A DNA stretch of 32,010 nt, taken from positions 1 to 32,010 of the forward strand of contig JBKBXX010000024.1 in NCBI GenBank assembly GCA_046313915.1, in the 5' to 3' direction. The notes under the pieces are model-generated. The model was not told the origin of the DNA. It saw nothing but the letters and a program-made list of their open reading frames with translations, and made no database searches. The position numbers were made by a program, and so were the translations under genes. The DNA is from CAKKQX01 sp046313915. GTDB lineage: Bacteria > Pseudomonadota > Gammaproteobacteria > Burkholderiales > SG8-41. Position 1 is the first letter of the stretch, and every line of letters begins with the position of its first letter. Below are positions 1 to 7,911 of the stretch, one piece after another.

Positions 1-578
1 CGGTGGCCGTTGAAGGTGAGCGCCGAATAGCGGAACAGCAGCACGGGATCGGGGGTCACCGTACGCATCCATACCGGCGTGCCGGGCGCTTTCTGCGCGG
101 GGGGCGGCGGCGCGCGGGGGTCGGGTTCGCCGCGATAGACGATGTCCTGCTCCTCGGTGATGGCGAGACCGCGCGGACTGCTGATGTCGGTTTTGACGGT
201 GACGAACACCATCTCGCCGCTGCGCCCGTGCTTGATGGCGACTTCCTTGATGACCGAGTCGCGGCGCACCTCGTCGCCGACGCGCAGTTCGGCGTGGAAA
301 GTGACGCGCTTGCCGGCGAACATGCGGCGTGGCAGCGGCACCGGTGGCAGGAAGTCGCCGCGCCTGGGATGGCCGTCGGGGCCGAGCTGGGAGTGGCGCG
401 CCACGCGCGGAAACAGGATCGCGTGCCAGCCGATCGGCAGCACGTCGCCGGTTTCCGGCTTGGGGTCGTCGCGGTCGAGCGTCGCGGCCAGCCGGTGCAC
501 CGACGGAATCGTCACGTGGTCGACGTCGGTCTCGCGCCGTCCTATCCATTCCTTGAGTTTTTCCAGGTCTTGGGTCAT
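1..578 (-). CDS. FAS1-like / MaoC-type acyl-CoA hydratase (3' end beyond window)
   Basis: The 192 visible codons match the N-terminal part of the FAS1-like dehydratase (MaoC_dehydrat_N, mesaconyl-C4-CoA/itaconyl-CoA hydratase) family. These are hot-dog-fold enzymes that add water to an enoyl-CoA. Visible family-like stretches are LKEWIGRRETDVDHVT at the N-terminus, PIGWHAILFPR near residue 50, and a hot-dog strand region around residues 85-135 with MFAGKRVTFHAELRVGDEV. The start codon at 578 has an AAGGT-type ribosome site about 7 bases upstream. The family is usually about 280 residues, so roughly the last third, including the R.S.LTFNGHR active-site region that begins at the edge, lies outside. 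It is the last visible gene of the minus-strand cluster, 109 bases after a Bug receptor. With the CoA-transferase and the CitE-type lyase it completes a possible itaconate or mesaconate pathway. The exact substrate is inferred from context only. Confidence 0.8.
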   Translation of the reverse strand, partial: MTQDLEKLKEWIGRRETDVDHVTIPSVHRLAATLDRDDPKPETGDVLPIGWHAILFPRVARHSQLGPDGHPRRGDFLPPVPLPRRMFAGKRVTFHAELRVGDEVRRDSVIKEVAIKHGRSGEMVFVTVKTDISSPRGLAITEEQDIVYRGEPDPRAPPPPAQKAPGTPVWMRTVTPDPVLLFRYSALTFNGH

Positions 579-687
579 GTGTTTACCTTCGAAACGCCAG
601 CCGCGGCGAGCGCACGGAACCCCGGGAGTGACCGCAGCCAGACAAAGGAGGAAACCGGCATTTTTTCTGCGCGCCCGGTGGTTGATT

Positions 688-1668
688 TCATTCTGCCCTG
701 GCGCCCGAATCCCGGACCGCCTTGCCCCATTTGGCGATTTCCGACTGGATGAAGGCGGCAAATTCCTGGCGCGAGCTGCCGACCGGAGTGAAAGCCAGCG
801 CGGCGAGCCGTTCCTTGACCTCGGGCGCCTGCAACAGGCGTACGATTTCACGGTTGAGCTGGTCGAGGATGGCCTCGGGCGTTTTCGCCGGCGCGACGAT
901 GCCGATCCAGCCCACCGCCTCGAACCCCGGGTAGCCGGCTTCGGCGATGGTCGGCAGTTCGGGCAGGAACGGCGAGCGGGTGAGTGTGGCGATGCCGAGC
1001 CCGCGCAGCTTGCCCGACTTGACGTGCGGCAGCACGGCGGGAATCGCGTCGAACATCACCGGCACCTGGCCGCCGATCAATTCGGCATGGGCCGCCGGGC
1101 TGCCCTTGAAAGGAATGTGGTTCAGCTTGATGCCGGCCGCCGCCATGAACATTTCCATGGTGAGGTGGCTGGTCGAGCCGCTGCCGAGCGAGGCGAAGTT
1201 GAGCCGGCCGGCTTGGGCCCTGGCCGCGGCCACCAGTTCCTTCACCGATTTCGCCGCGAACAAAGGATTGGCCACCAGCGTCTGCGGGGTAAGCGCGATA
1301 TTGGTGATCGGCGCGAAATCCCGGATCGCGTCGTACGGCAGCTTGCTGTAGAGCGTGGGGTTGATGCCGAAAGCCGACGACACGCCCATGGTCAGCGTAT
1401 AGCCGTCGGGGAGAGCCCGCGCCCCGATCTCGGTGCCGACGATGCCGCCGGCGCCGGGACGGTTGTCGACCACCACCTGCTGGCCCCAGGCTTCGGTGAG
1501 CTTGTGGCCGACGACGCGCGCGAGGATGTCGGTCGAGGTGCCGGGTGTAAATTGCGCGATGATGCGGATCGGGCGCGATGGATAGGCCGGTTGCGCCATC
1601 GTCGTTGCCGCCGCCAGTTCCAGCAGCAAGGCCGAAGCTGCAATATAACACTTTGTTTTTATTGACAT
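688..1668 (-). CDS. Bug/TctC-family periplasmic substrate-binding protein (326 aa)
   Basis: This is a tripartite tricarboxylate transporter receptor of the Bug family, periplasmic proteins that bind carboxylates or related small anions. It has a Sec signal peptide over residues 1-25, with likely cleavage after TMA before QPAYPSRPIR. The family marks are YPSRPIR at the mature N-terminus, VDNRPGAGG near residue 68, LNFASLGSGSTSHL near 157 and AKWGKAVRDSG at the C-terminus. Its ribosome site is the strongest in the cluster (AAGGAGGTT at 1674-1682, 5 bases from the ATG), so it may be translated more than its neighbours, as expected for a binding protein. It follows the cyclase gene by 24 bases. 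No TctA or TctB membrane partners are visible, which is usual for Bug proteins. The ligand cannot be read from sequence; a dicarboxylate would fit the neighbouring enzymes. Confidence 0.93.
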   Translation of the reverse strand: MSIKTKCYIAASALLLELAAATTMAQPAYPSRPIRIIAQFTPGTSTDILARVVGHKLTEAWGQQVVVDNRPGAGGIVGTEIGARALPDGYTLTMGVSSAFGINPTLYSKLPYDAIRDFAPITNIALTPQTLVANPLFAAKSVKELVAAARAQAGRLNFASLGSGSTSHLTMEMFMAAAGIKLNHIPFKGSPAAHAELIGGQVPVMFDAIPAVLPHVKSGKLRGLGIATLTRSPFLPELPTIAEAGYPGFEAVGWIGIVAPAKTPEAILDQLNREIVRLLQAPEVKERLAALAFTPVGSSRQEFAAFIQSEIAKWGKAVRDSGARAE

Positions 1669-1692
1669 AATTTAACCTCCTTGAAGGTGGCG

Positions 1693-2715
1693 TCAGACGG
1701 TGGCGACCGGACTCACCGGCGAGCCGACGGCTCCCGGTAATCTTAGCGGCGGCGCCGTCAGAAGAAAACGCGTGCGCCGATGTTGCCGCAGCCAGGCGGC
1801 GAGCGGCGTGAGATGCCACAGTTCGCCGAGATGGACGCCGAGCTTGAACAGGCAGTGTTCGTGCAGCGGCAGCAGCGGGCCGCGGTAGCCCGGCGGCGCC
1901 TGCTGCAGGCGTTCTTCGACCGCGTAGTTGTCGGCGATCAGCACCGCGAGTCCGCTGTCGCCGATCCATTCGAGCAGGCGCGCGTCGTTGCCGTCGAGCA
2001 CCGCGCACGCCGCCTGCAGCACGCGCACGTCGGGGTCGCCGCGCATGTCGAGCACCATCTGCGCGAAACCGGTGTGCAGGCACACCATGTCGCCCGGTTC
2101 CACGCCAACGCCGTCCGCTTCCATCACCCGCATCAGCTCATCGTAGCCGACACGCTTGCGCGCTGTGCCGAAGTGATGGTGTAGGTCGATCATGACGCCG
2201 CGGCCCTGGACGCAACGTTGCGCCATGTTTTCGATGCCGAGGCGCGTCGCGCCCTGCAGTCCGCAGCGGTCGGGATCGGGTTTGACGATGTGCTCGCCGC
2301 CGCGCCAGCCGTTGTAGAACACCGGTTCGGGTTCGCCGTCGCCATCGGCATCGAACAGCGAACCGATATGCGCGAGCGCATCCCATTGCGTCGAATACTG
2401 CAGATGCAGCAGCACGGCGTCATCGCACACCACGTCGCTGCAGCCGGGGTGGTCGAGCCGGAAAGGCCGCACGTAATAGTCGACGGCGGCGCGGCGCGCC
2501 GCCTGCAGCCGCGGCGGGTGGCGCCGCGGCTGCAGCTCGTTGCCGCCGGGGTAATCGAGCGGCAGTGAAAGATTGAAGGTCACGCCTTCGCGCGCTTCGG
2601 CAATGCCCTGGCGCACTTTCTCCGGCGTCAGCAGATTGAGCCGGCCACACTGGTCGTCGGGCCCAAATTCGCCCCAGTTGGAACCTGGCGGGCGTTTTTT
2701 CCAGCGCGGGTTCAT
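1693..2715 (-). CDS. Cyclase-family (PF04199) metal-dependent hydrolase (340 aa)
   Basis: This belongs to the cyclase / kynurenine-formamidase-like fold. The family's metal-binding HxGTHxDxxxH element appears in its long-subfamily form, TQWDALAHIG, with D112 and H116 as the likely metal ligands. MIDLHHHFG near residue 176 and GDMVCLHTGFAQ near 208 follow the family order. The length of 340 residues fits the large subfamily rather than the roughly 210-residue KynB. The start at 2715 leaves 24 bases after the lyase gene and has no strong ribosome site, so translation may depend on coupling. Members often sit beside Bug receptors and acyl-CoA enzymes. Here it could hydrolyse a ring or amide precursor of the acid handled by the cluster, but that is a guess from position. 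Its reaction is unknown. Confidence 0.87.
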   Translation of the reverse strand: MNPRWKKRPPGSNWGEFGPDDQCGRLNLLTPEKVRQGIAEAREGVTFNLSLPLDYPGGNELQPRRHPPRLQAARRAAVDYYVRPFRLDHPGCSDVVCDDAVLLHLQYSTQWDALAHIGSLFDADGDGEPEPVFYNGWRGGEHIVKPDPDRCGLQGATRLGIENMAQRCVQGRGVMIDLHHHFGTARKRVGYDELMRVMEADGVGVEPGDMVCLHTGFAQMVLDMRGDPDVRVLQAACAVLDGNDARLLEWIGDSGLAVLIADNYAVEERLQQAPPGYRGPLLPLHEHCLFKLGVHLGELWHLTPLAAWLRQHRRTRFLLTAPPLRLPGAVGSPVSPVATV

Positions 2716-2739
2716 CCCGGTGCCTGGCGCATCCCGGGT

Positions 2740-3651
2740 TCAGCTTTTCATCGCCGCGAGCGTTTTCGCTTCGCGCGCCTTGATCGCGTCGAAGCGCTCG
2801 AGCAGTTTCTGGGCGCGCACGATGACCGGGATGTCGATCATCTTGCCGTCGAGCGCGAACGAGCCGCGGCCGCCGGCAGCGGCCTGTTTGTCCATTTCGA
2901 TGATTTTGCGCGCGTAGGCGACTTCTTCCTCGCGCGGCGTGTATTCCTCGTTGACGATGGCGACCTGTCCGGGATGGATGCAGCCGGCGCCCATGAAACC
3001 GAAGTCGCGCGAGCGACGCACCATGTTGCGGAAATTGTCCCAGTCGCCGAAGCTCGCAACGCTGTCGATGAAGCCGAGCGGCATCACGCCGGCGGCGTTG
3101 GCGGCGATGATCATGTGCTGCTTGGGGTAGAACAGCGCTTCGCCCGTGGGCTGCATGTTGCAGTCGAGCGCGAAATCTTCGCCACCGATGTTGCAGGCGA
3201 CGATGCGGTCGCAGGCGCGCACGATTTCCTGGATGCGGAAAAAAGCGTCGGCGGTTTCGATCATGGTGATGAATCTGGTGTGGCCTGCCGCCATGCCGCG
3301 CTTTTCTTCGAGCTCGCCGACCAGTTCGTCGAGCAGGCGCACGTGCGAGGCGCTGTCGACCTTGGTGCAGGCGATGCCGTCGACATCGGGGAGAATCGCA
3401 TGCTCGAGATCGCGCACCGCCAGCGCGAGCGGCCGGTTGATGCGCACCACGACGTCGGCGCCGCCGCGTCGCACTTTGGCTGCGGCTTTTTCCACCAGCT
3501 TGCGCGCGTGGGCTTTCTCCGCCGGCGGCACGCTGTCCTCGAGATCGAGCTGGATCACGTCGGCGCCGCGCGTGTGCGCCTTGTCGACGTACTTGTCGAC
3601 GTTGACCGGCACGTACATCAGCGAGCGCCACACCGGCAGGTTGCGTTTCAT
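2740..3651 (-). CDS. HpcH/HpaI (CitE-like) CoA-ester lyase, candidate citramalyl-CoA or malyl-CoA lyase (303 aa)
   Basis: CitE-type TIM-barrel lyases cleave 3-hydroxyacyl-CoA esters such as malyl-CoA, beta-methylmalyl-CoA and citramalyl-CoA into acetyl- or propionyl-CoA plus a 2-oxoacid. The family motifs appear in order: DVIQLDLEDSVPPAEK (residues 31-46), the substrate-binding Arg in VVVRINRP (R70), the metal ligand Glu in ITMIETADAF (E132), and the GGEDFALD box (E158, D159). A C-terminal MGAGCIHPGQVAIVNEEYTP segment contributes to the lid. The length suits stand-alone CitE-like enzymes. The start codon overlaps the stop of the CoA-transferase gene as ATGA (3648-3651), so the two are translationally coupled. 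That pairing of an activating CoA-transferase with a lyase supports a catabolic role ending in central metabolites. Specificity among the possible CoA esters is not settled by sequence. Confidence 0.9.
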   Translation of the reverse strand: MKRNLPVWRSLMYVPVNVDKYVDKAHTRGADVIQLDLEDSVPPAEKAHARKLVEKAAAKVRRGGADVVVRINRPLALAVRDLEHAILPDVDGIACTKVDSASHVRLLDELVGELEEKRGMAAGHTRFITMIETADAFFRIQEIVRACDRIVACNIGGEDFALDCNMQPTGEALFYPKQHMIIAANAAGVMPLGFIDSVASFGDWDNFRNMVRRSRDFGFMGAGCIHPGQVAIVNEEYTPREEEVAYARKIIEMDKQAAAGGRGSFALDGKMIDIPVIVRAQKLLERFDAIKAREAKTLAAMKS

Positions 3652-4904
3652 TCGTTTTCCCCTTTCGCTGGTGAACCGCTTTCACACACGATGCCCGAGG
3701 CGAGCAGCTGCGCATAGGCCGCCGCATCCACCCCGAGCTCGCCGAGCAATGCGCGGTTGTGTTCGCCCAGCCGCGGCGCGGGAGTGCGGATCGCGCCCGG
3801 CGTGCGCGTGAGCCGCGGCACCACGTGATGCATCGGAAACAGACCCATGTCGGGATCGGGGTAATCGGCGATCAGCTCGCGCTCGAGCACGTGCGGATCC
3901 TCGACGATTTGCGAGATGTCGTAAATCGGCCCGATGGTGACTTCGGCCTGCTCGAAGAACGCGACGTTTTCCGCCTGCGTGCGCTGCGCGATGAACTCGC
4001 CGATGATGGCGTCGAGTTCCGCGGCGTGCTGCACGCGGTCGGCGTTGGTCCGGTAGCGCGGATCGTCGATCAGATCGGGCCTGCCGATCGACCGGAACAC
4101 GCGCTCGGCCATTTTCTGGATCGAAGCCGACAGGCACACGTACTTGCCGTCGCTGCAGCGGTAGACGTTGCGCGGCGCGGCGTTGGTCGAGCGGCTGCCG
4201 GTGCGCGGCTTCACCTTGCCGGTCAGCCGGTAGTTGGCGGCCTGCGGCCCCAGCACCGCGAACAGCGGGTCGAGCAGCGGCAGATCGATGACCTGGCCGC
4301 GGCCGCGGTTCACTTCCACTTCGCGCAGCGCGACCATGACGGCGGCGGCGCCGTAGAGTCCGGCGTAGGAATCCGCCATGTACATCGGCGGCAGCACCGG
4401 TTCGCGGTCGGCGAAGCCGTTCATCGCGGCGTAGCCCGACATGCCTTCGACCAGCGTGCCGAAACCCGGCCGCTTGCTATAGGGGCCGTCCTGTCCCCAG
4501 CCCGAGATGCGCACCACAATCAGACGGGGGTTGCGCTCGAGCAGCGTTTCGGGAGCCAGCCCCATGGCCTCGAGCGTGCCGGGTCGGAAACTCTCGACAA
4601 AAATTGCGGCCGAAGGCACGAGCTGCAGGAGCAGCTCGCGCGCGCGCGGCTCACGCAGCTCGAGCCCCAGGCTTTTCTTGTTGCGCGCGTACAGCTTCCA
4701 GTTGGTCGCCACGCCGCGGGTTTGCCAGGCGCGCAAGGTGTCGCCCGCCGGCGGCTCGACCTTGATCACCTCGGCGCCGAAATCGCCCAGCACCTGGGTC
4801 AGCGTGTTGCCGGCCACCAGGCGCGACAAATCGATGACGCGCACGCCGTCCAGAACCCCGCGGGCCGCGGGCTGATAATCGCGCTTGGGCATGCCGCCGT
4901 TCAT
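3648..4904 (-). CDS. Family III (CaiB/BaiF) CoA-transferase (418 aa)
   Basis: Family III CoA-transferases move CoA from a donor such as succinyl-CoA to a free carboxylic acid through a covalent Asp intermediate. The protein shows GVRVIDLSRLVAGN at the N-terminus, FGAEVIKVEPPAGD, then RNKKSLGLELR, VESFRPGTLEAMGL, and VRISGWGQDGPY. The likely catalytic Asp lies in MYMADSYAGLYGA (about residue 178 from this start). The C-terminal IGPIYDISQIVEDPHV is also typical. The start at 4904 overlaps the stop of the upstream Bug gene (ATGA, 4901-4904); a second ATG at 4892 is possible, giving 414 residues. The stop overlaps the start of the lyase gene in the same way. It probably activates the dicarboxylate brought in by the Bug system. 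Itaconate or a related C5 acid is the favoured but unproven substrate. Confidence 0.93.
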   Translation of the reverse strand: MNGGMPKRDYQPAARGVLDGVRVIDLSRLVAGNTLTQVLGDFGAEVIKVEPPAGDTLRAWQTRGVATNWKLYARNKKSLGLELREPRARELLLQLVPSAAIFVESFRPGTLEAMGLAPETLLERNPRLIVVRISGWGQDGPYSKRPGFGTLVEGMSGYAAMNGFADREPVLPPMYMADSYAGLYGAAAVMVALREVEVNRGRGQVIDLPLLDPLFAVLGPQAANYRLTGKVKPRTGSRSTNAAPRNVYRCSDGKYVCLSASIQKMAERVFRSIGRPDLIDDPRYRTNADRVQHAAELDAIIGEFIAQRTQAENVAFFEQAEVTIGPIYDISQIVEDPHVLERELIADYPDPDMGLFPMHHVVPRLTRTPGAIRTPAPRLGEHNRALLGELGVDAAAYAQLLASGIVCESGSPAKGENE

Positions 4905-5887
4905 TCGGGCTTGATGCCGGCTTCCCTGATGACCTTGCCCCACTTGGCGATCTCGGCTTTTACCGTTGCGCTGAACGCTTCCGGCGTCATGGGCGCGGGC
5001 TCGGCACCGAAATCGGCAAAGTGTTTTTTCATGGCGTCGGTCGCCAGCGCCTTGTGGATTTCCGCGTTGAGCCTGTCGATCACGGGACGGGGTGTCCTCG
5101 CCGGCGCGAACACGCCCCACCACAGCGAGACATCGTAACCGGGAACGCCGGATTCGGCGACCGTGGGCAACCCGGGCACGAAGGAGGAGCGCTGGGCGGT
5201 GCTCACCGCCAGCGCGCGCAGCCGGCCCGCTTTCATCTGCGCCGAAACCGAAGGCAGGCTCACCAGCAAAACCTGCACCTGGCCGCTGATGAGGTCGGTG
5301 AGGGCCGGCGCCATGCCCTTGTGGGGGATGTGCACCATGTCGATTTTGGCGGCGGCCATCAGCACCTCGGTGCCCAGATGGTTGATGCCGCCGATGCCCG
5401 AGGAGGTGAAGTTGAGCTGGCCGGGGCGGGCGCGGGCGAGCGCGATCAGTTCCTTCATCGTTTTCACCGGCAGCGCGGGGTGCACCACGAAGACCAGCGG
5501 CCCTTTGCCGAGCATGGTGATGCCGGTGATGTCGTTCACCGGATCGAACGGCAGCCTGGGCTGCAGCGCCGCGCCGGTCGTGAACGAGGTCGAGGTGATG
5601 TAGAGGGTATGGCCGTCGGCAGGAGACTTGGCCAGGATGTCGGCGGCGATCATCTGGTTCGCGCCGGGCCGGTTGTCGACCACCACCGGCTGGCCGAGCG
5701 CTTCGTTGAGGCGCTGGCCGATGGCGCGGGCGAACAGGTCGTTGCTGCCGCCGGGAGGCGCGCCCACCAGAAAACGGATGGCTTTCGACGGATAGGCGGT
5801 TTGCGCGAAGACGGGCTGTGTCAACATGGCCGCGAGCAGGGCGACGGCAAACAGCGGCAAGCGCGGGCAAGACAGGTGGCGGACCAT
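4901..5887 (-). CDS. Bug/TctC-family periplasmic substrate-binding protein, second copy (328 aa)
   Basis: This is a second Bug receptor, clearly divergent from the one at 688-1668. An upstream in-frame ATG exists at 5929. I chose 5887 because it has a good ribosome site (CAGGAG, 6-7 bases before) and gives a clean signal peptide: positive MVRHLSCPR, a hydrophobic LPLFAVALLAAML stretch, then cleavage after VFA before QTAYPSKAIR. Family motifs are YPSKAIRFLV, VDNRPGANQ, LNFTSSGIGGINHLG and AKWGKVIREAGIKPE. It is the first structural gene after the iclR-type regulator (58 bases) and overlaps the CoA-transferase start by 4 bases. Its position suggests that it delivers the cluster's substrate. The second receptor may widen ligand range or serve a different acid. 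The ligand is unknown. Confidence 0.93.
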   Translation of the reverse strand: MVRHLSCPRLPLFAVALLAAMLTQPVFAQTAYPSKAIRFLVGAPPGGSNDLFARAIGQRLNEALGQPVVVDNRPGANQMIAADILAKSPADGHTLYITSTSFTTGAALQPRLPFDPVNDITGITMLGKGPLVFVVHPALPVKTMKELIALARARPGQLNFTSSGIGGINHLGTEVLMAAAKIDMVHIPHKGMAPALTDLISGQVQVLLVSLPSVSAQMKAGRLRALAVSTAQRSSFVPGLPTVAESGVPGYDVSLWWGVFAPARTPRPVIDRLNAEIHKALATDAMKKHFADFGAEPAPMTPEAFSATVKAEIAKWGKVIREAGIKPE

Positions 5888-5945
5888 GGAATCTCCTGTA
5901 GCAGGATCAAATCGGACATCGTGCGGCACCGCCCTATGTTCTTCT

Positions 5946-6746
5946 TCAGCGCGTGTCGGTTCCGGTCGCGAGCTGTTTTTCGATCAGCCGCACCTCGTTC
6001 CTGAGCATGGCGGCGAGCTCGGCAACGCGCTTGTCGTTCATGCGGCTGGAAATCGTCGATACCGAGAGCGCCGCGAAGGCGACGCCGCTGCGGTTGTGCA
6101 GCGCAAGGCCGATCGAACGCACGCCAGCGAGCGTCGGCGCTTCGCGCACGGCATAGCCCAGCTTCTGGGCGCGCCGCACCTGCGCGGTCAGGCTGCTGGC
6201 GCTCAGGCCATATTCCGGCAGGCGCGCGGCGTTGGCGTTGATGATCTGGCGGATTTCGTCTTCCGACAGCGCGCTGAGAATGGCGAGGCTGCCGGTGCCC
6301 ACGCCGAGCGGCCGCCGCATGCCGATCTCGAGCGTGAAGGTCTTGATCGGGAAAGTGCCTTCGCGCCGGTCGATGCACACCGCGTCGAGCCCGCTGCGCT
6401 GGGTCAGGAATACCGTGTCGCCGGTGGCCTCGGCGATGCGTGTCAGCGCCGGGTGGCAGACCTCGCGCAGGTTGAAGCGCGGCGCGGCGGTGAGGCCGAG
6501 CTCGAATATCATGGAGCCGAGGAAATAGCGGTGCGTATCGGGATCCTGCTGCACCATGTTTTCGGCGGCCAGGCATTTCAGCATGCGGTGCACGGTGGGA
6601 CGCTGCAGGCCGGTGCGGTTGGCGAGGTCGAGCAGGCGCGAGCCGCCGCGGTTGTGTGCGGCGATTTCGCGCAGCAGCAGCAGCGCGCGTTCTATGCTCT
6701 GGGTGCCGGAGAGTCCGCCCGGCACGGCGGGTGATTTTTTGAGCAT
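5946..6746 (-). CDS. IclR-family transcriptional regulator (266 aa)
   Basis: A winged helix-turn-helix covers about residues 14-75, including TQSIERALLLLREIA and the recognition-helix region LQRPTVHRMLKCLAAENMV. The IclR effector-binding domain follows at about 90-260, with CIDRREGTFPIKTFTLEIG and the small-ligand pocket region PLGVGTGSLAILSAL. IclR proteins act as dimers and respond to small organic acids. The gene heads the minus-strand catabolic cluster and faces prpB across a 241-base gap, so it is the obvious local regulator of both directions. It could be autoregulated, since the receptor gene follows its stop by only 58 bases. Whether it activates or represses cannot be told. A candidate operator is listed separately. 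Confidence 0.93.
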   Translation of the reverse strand: MLKKSPAVPGGLSGTQSIERALLLLREIAAHNRGGSRLLDLANRTGLQRPTVHRMLKCLAAENMVQQDPDTHRYFLGSMIFELGLTAAPRFNLREVCHPALTRIAEATGDTVFLTQRSGLDAVCIDRREGTFPIKTFTLEIGMRRPLGVGTGSLAILSALSEDEIRQIINANAARLPEYGLSASSLTAQVRRAQKLGYAVREAPTLAGVRSIGLALHNRSGVAFAALSVSTISSRMNDKRVAELAAMLRNEVRLIEKQLATGTDTR

Positions 6747-6987
6747 ATGAGTCCGAATCGTGAAACGAGATCATGATTATGCCACCACCGCTTTGCTGGC
6801 GGAATATCGGTACCCATGCTATCTTTTTGGTGCAGACTTTTGTATCCTCGGTATCGGTAGTCCATATTACGGAAGAATATTCCCGCCTTCGACCGCGGCA
6901 GCGGGGCGGACTGCGCGGCAATGTCCGCTGTGCCGGTAAGGCGTATTCATCGTCGGCCGCGGCCCCATCGAACAAGGAGTGCAACAC
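6747..6987. promoter_or_regulatory. Divergent promoter region between iclR-type gene and prpB, with candidate operator
   Basis: This 241-base gap is distinctly AT-richer than its surroundings at 6770-6885. It holds an imperfect palindrome TCCATATTACGGAA (6861-6874) and a GAATATTC palindrome (6875-6882). The sequence GGAATATC at 6801-6808 resembles one half of the latter. A weak plus-strand promoter can be drawn as TTGTAT (6840-6845), 17 bases, CATATT (6863-6868), which would put the first palindrome over the -10. The prpB ribosome site AAGGAG is at 6974-6979, 8 bases before ATG 6988, which argues against the GTG at 6979 as start. That IclR binds here is inference from the divergent layout. 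Confidence 0.45.
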
Positions 6988-7911
6988 ATGAGTCACCCCG
7001 GTGCAGGAACGGTTTCCCGGATCGCCTCCGCGGGCGCGCGCTTTCGCGCCGCCGTGGCGGAGGAAAAACCGCTGCAGATCGTCGGCACGATCAACGCCTA
7101 TCACGCGCGTCTTGCCCGGCGCAGCGGCTATCGCGCCATTTATCTTTCGGGCGGCGGCGTGGCCGCGGGCTCGCTGGGGTTGCCCGATCTCGGCATCAGC
7201 AATCTCGACGACGTGCTGACCGACGTGCGGCGCATCACCGATGTCTGCGATCTGCCGCTGCTGGTCGATGCTGACACCGGCTTCGGCGCGAGCGCGTTCA
7301 ATATCGCGCGCACGGTGAAATCGCTGATCAAGTTCGGCGCGGCGGCGATGCACATCGAAGATCAGGTCGGCGCCAAGCGCTGCGGCCACCGTCCCAACAA
7401 GGAACTGGTGTCGCAGCAGGAAATGGTCGACCGCATCAAGGCGGCGGTCGATGCCAGGACCGACTGCGACTTCGTGGTGATGGCGCGCACCGATGCGCTC
7501 GCAGTCGAAGGGCTGCAGGCGGCGATTGAGCGCGCCTGCGCCTGCGTCGAAGCCGGCGCCGACATGATTTTCCCGGAAGCGATCACCGAGCTTGCGATGT
7601 ACAGGAAGTTCGCGGACGCGGTGAAAGTGCCGATCCTCGCCAACCTCACCGAATTCGGGGCGACACCGTTGTTCACGACACAGGAACTGGCGGGCGCCGG
7701 CGTCGCGATGGCGCTCTACCCGTTGTCGGCGTTTCGCGCGATGAATGCGGCGGCGCTCAGGGTCTACCAGACGCTGCGCCAGGAAGGCACGCAGAAGAAC
7801 GTGATCGCCATCATGCAGACGCGCGACGAACTCTACGACTTTCTCGACTATCATGCCTACGAGCAGAAGCTCGATCAGCTGTTCGCGCGTGACAGGCGGC
7901 CGAACCAATAA
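6988..7911 (+). CDS. prpB: 2-methylisocitrate lyase PrpB (307 aa)
   Basis: PrpB splits (2R,3S)-2-methylisocitrate into pyruvate and succinate, the last step of the 2-methylcitrate cycle for propionyl-CoA. The protein tracks E. coli PrpB closely as I recall it. Shared features are IVGTINAYHARLA, YLSGGGVAAGSLGLPDLGIS (S54-G56 phosphate-like site), LLVDADTGFG (D94, D96, Mg binding), the KRCGH active-site loop (130-134), FPEAITELAMYR and NLTEFGATPLFT. The length fits. The start is ATG 6988 with AAGGAG 8 bases upstream. What is odd is the setting: no prpC, prpD/acnD or sigma54-type prpR adjoins. It instead faces an IclR-controlled CoA-transferase/lyase cluster and precedes a D-2-hydroxyacid dehydrogenase. 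It may be a second, specialised lyase copy. Related family members (2,3-dimethylmalate lyase, oxaloacetate hydrolase) are less likely given the near-continuous PrpB match. Confidence 0.92.
   Translation: MSHPGAGTVSRIASAGARFRAAVAEEKPLQIVGTINAYHARLARRSGYRAIYLSGGGVAAGSLGLPDLGISNLDDVLTDVRRITDVCDLPLLVDADTGFGASAFNIARTVKSLIKFGAAAMHIEDQVGAKRCGHRPNKELVSQQEMVDRIKAAVDARTDCDFVVMARTDALAVEGLQAAIERACACVEAGADMIFPEAITELAMYRKFADAVKVPILANLTEFGATPLFTTQELAGAGVAMALYPLSAFRAMNAAALRVYQTLRQEGTQKNVIAIMQTRDELYDFLDYHAYEQKLDQLFARDRRPNQ

Noticed and set aside
142..1665. Long open frame on the plus strand opposite the hydratase and Bug genes
   Set aside because: Arg/Pro-rich composition without family motifs; it is the antisense shadow of well-supported minus-strand genes in high-GC DNA.
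5888..5929. Upstream ATG extension of the second Bug protein
   Set aside because: It would place 14 polar residues ahead of the signal peptide; the internal ATG at 5887 has the ribosome site.
6979..6987. GTG start for prpB
   Set aside because: The GTG overlaps the AAGGAG ribosome site; ATG 6988 has correct spacing.
5821..7908. 695-codon open frame on the minus strand across the divergent promoter and prpB
   Set aside because: Antisense to prpB and overlapping the IclR gene in another frame; no recognisable domain.
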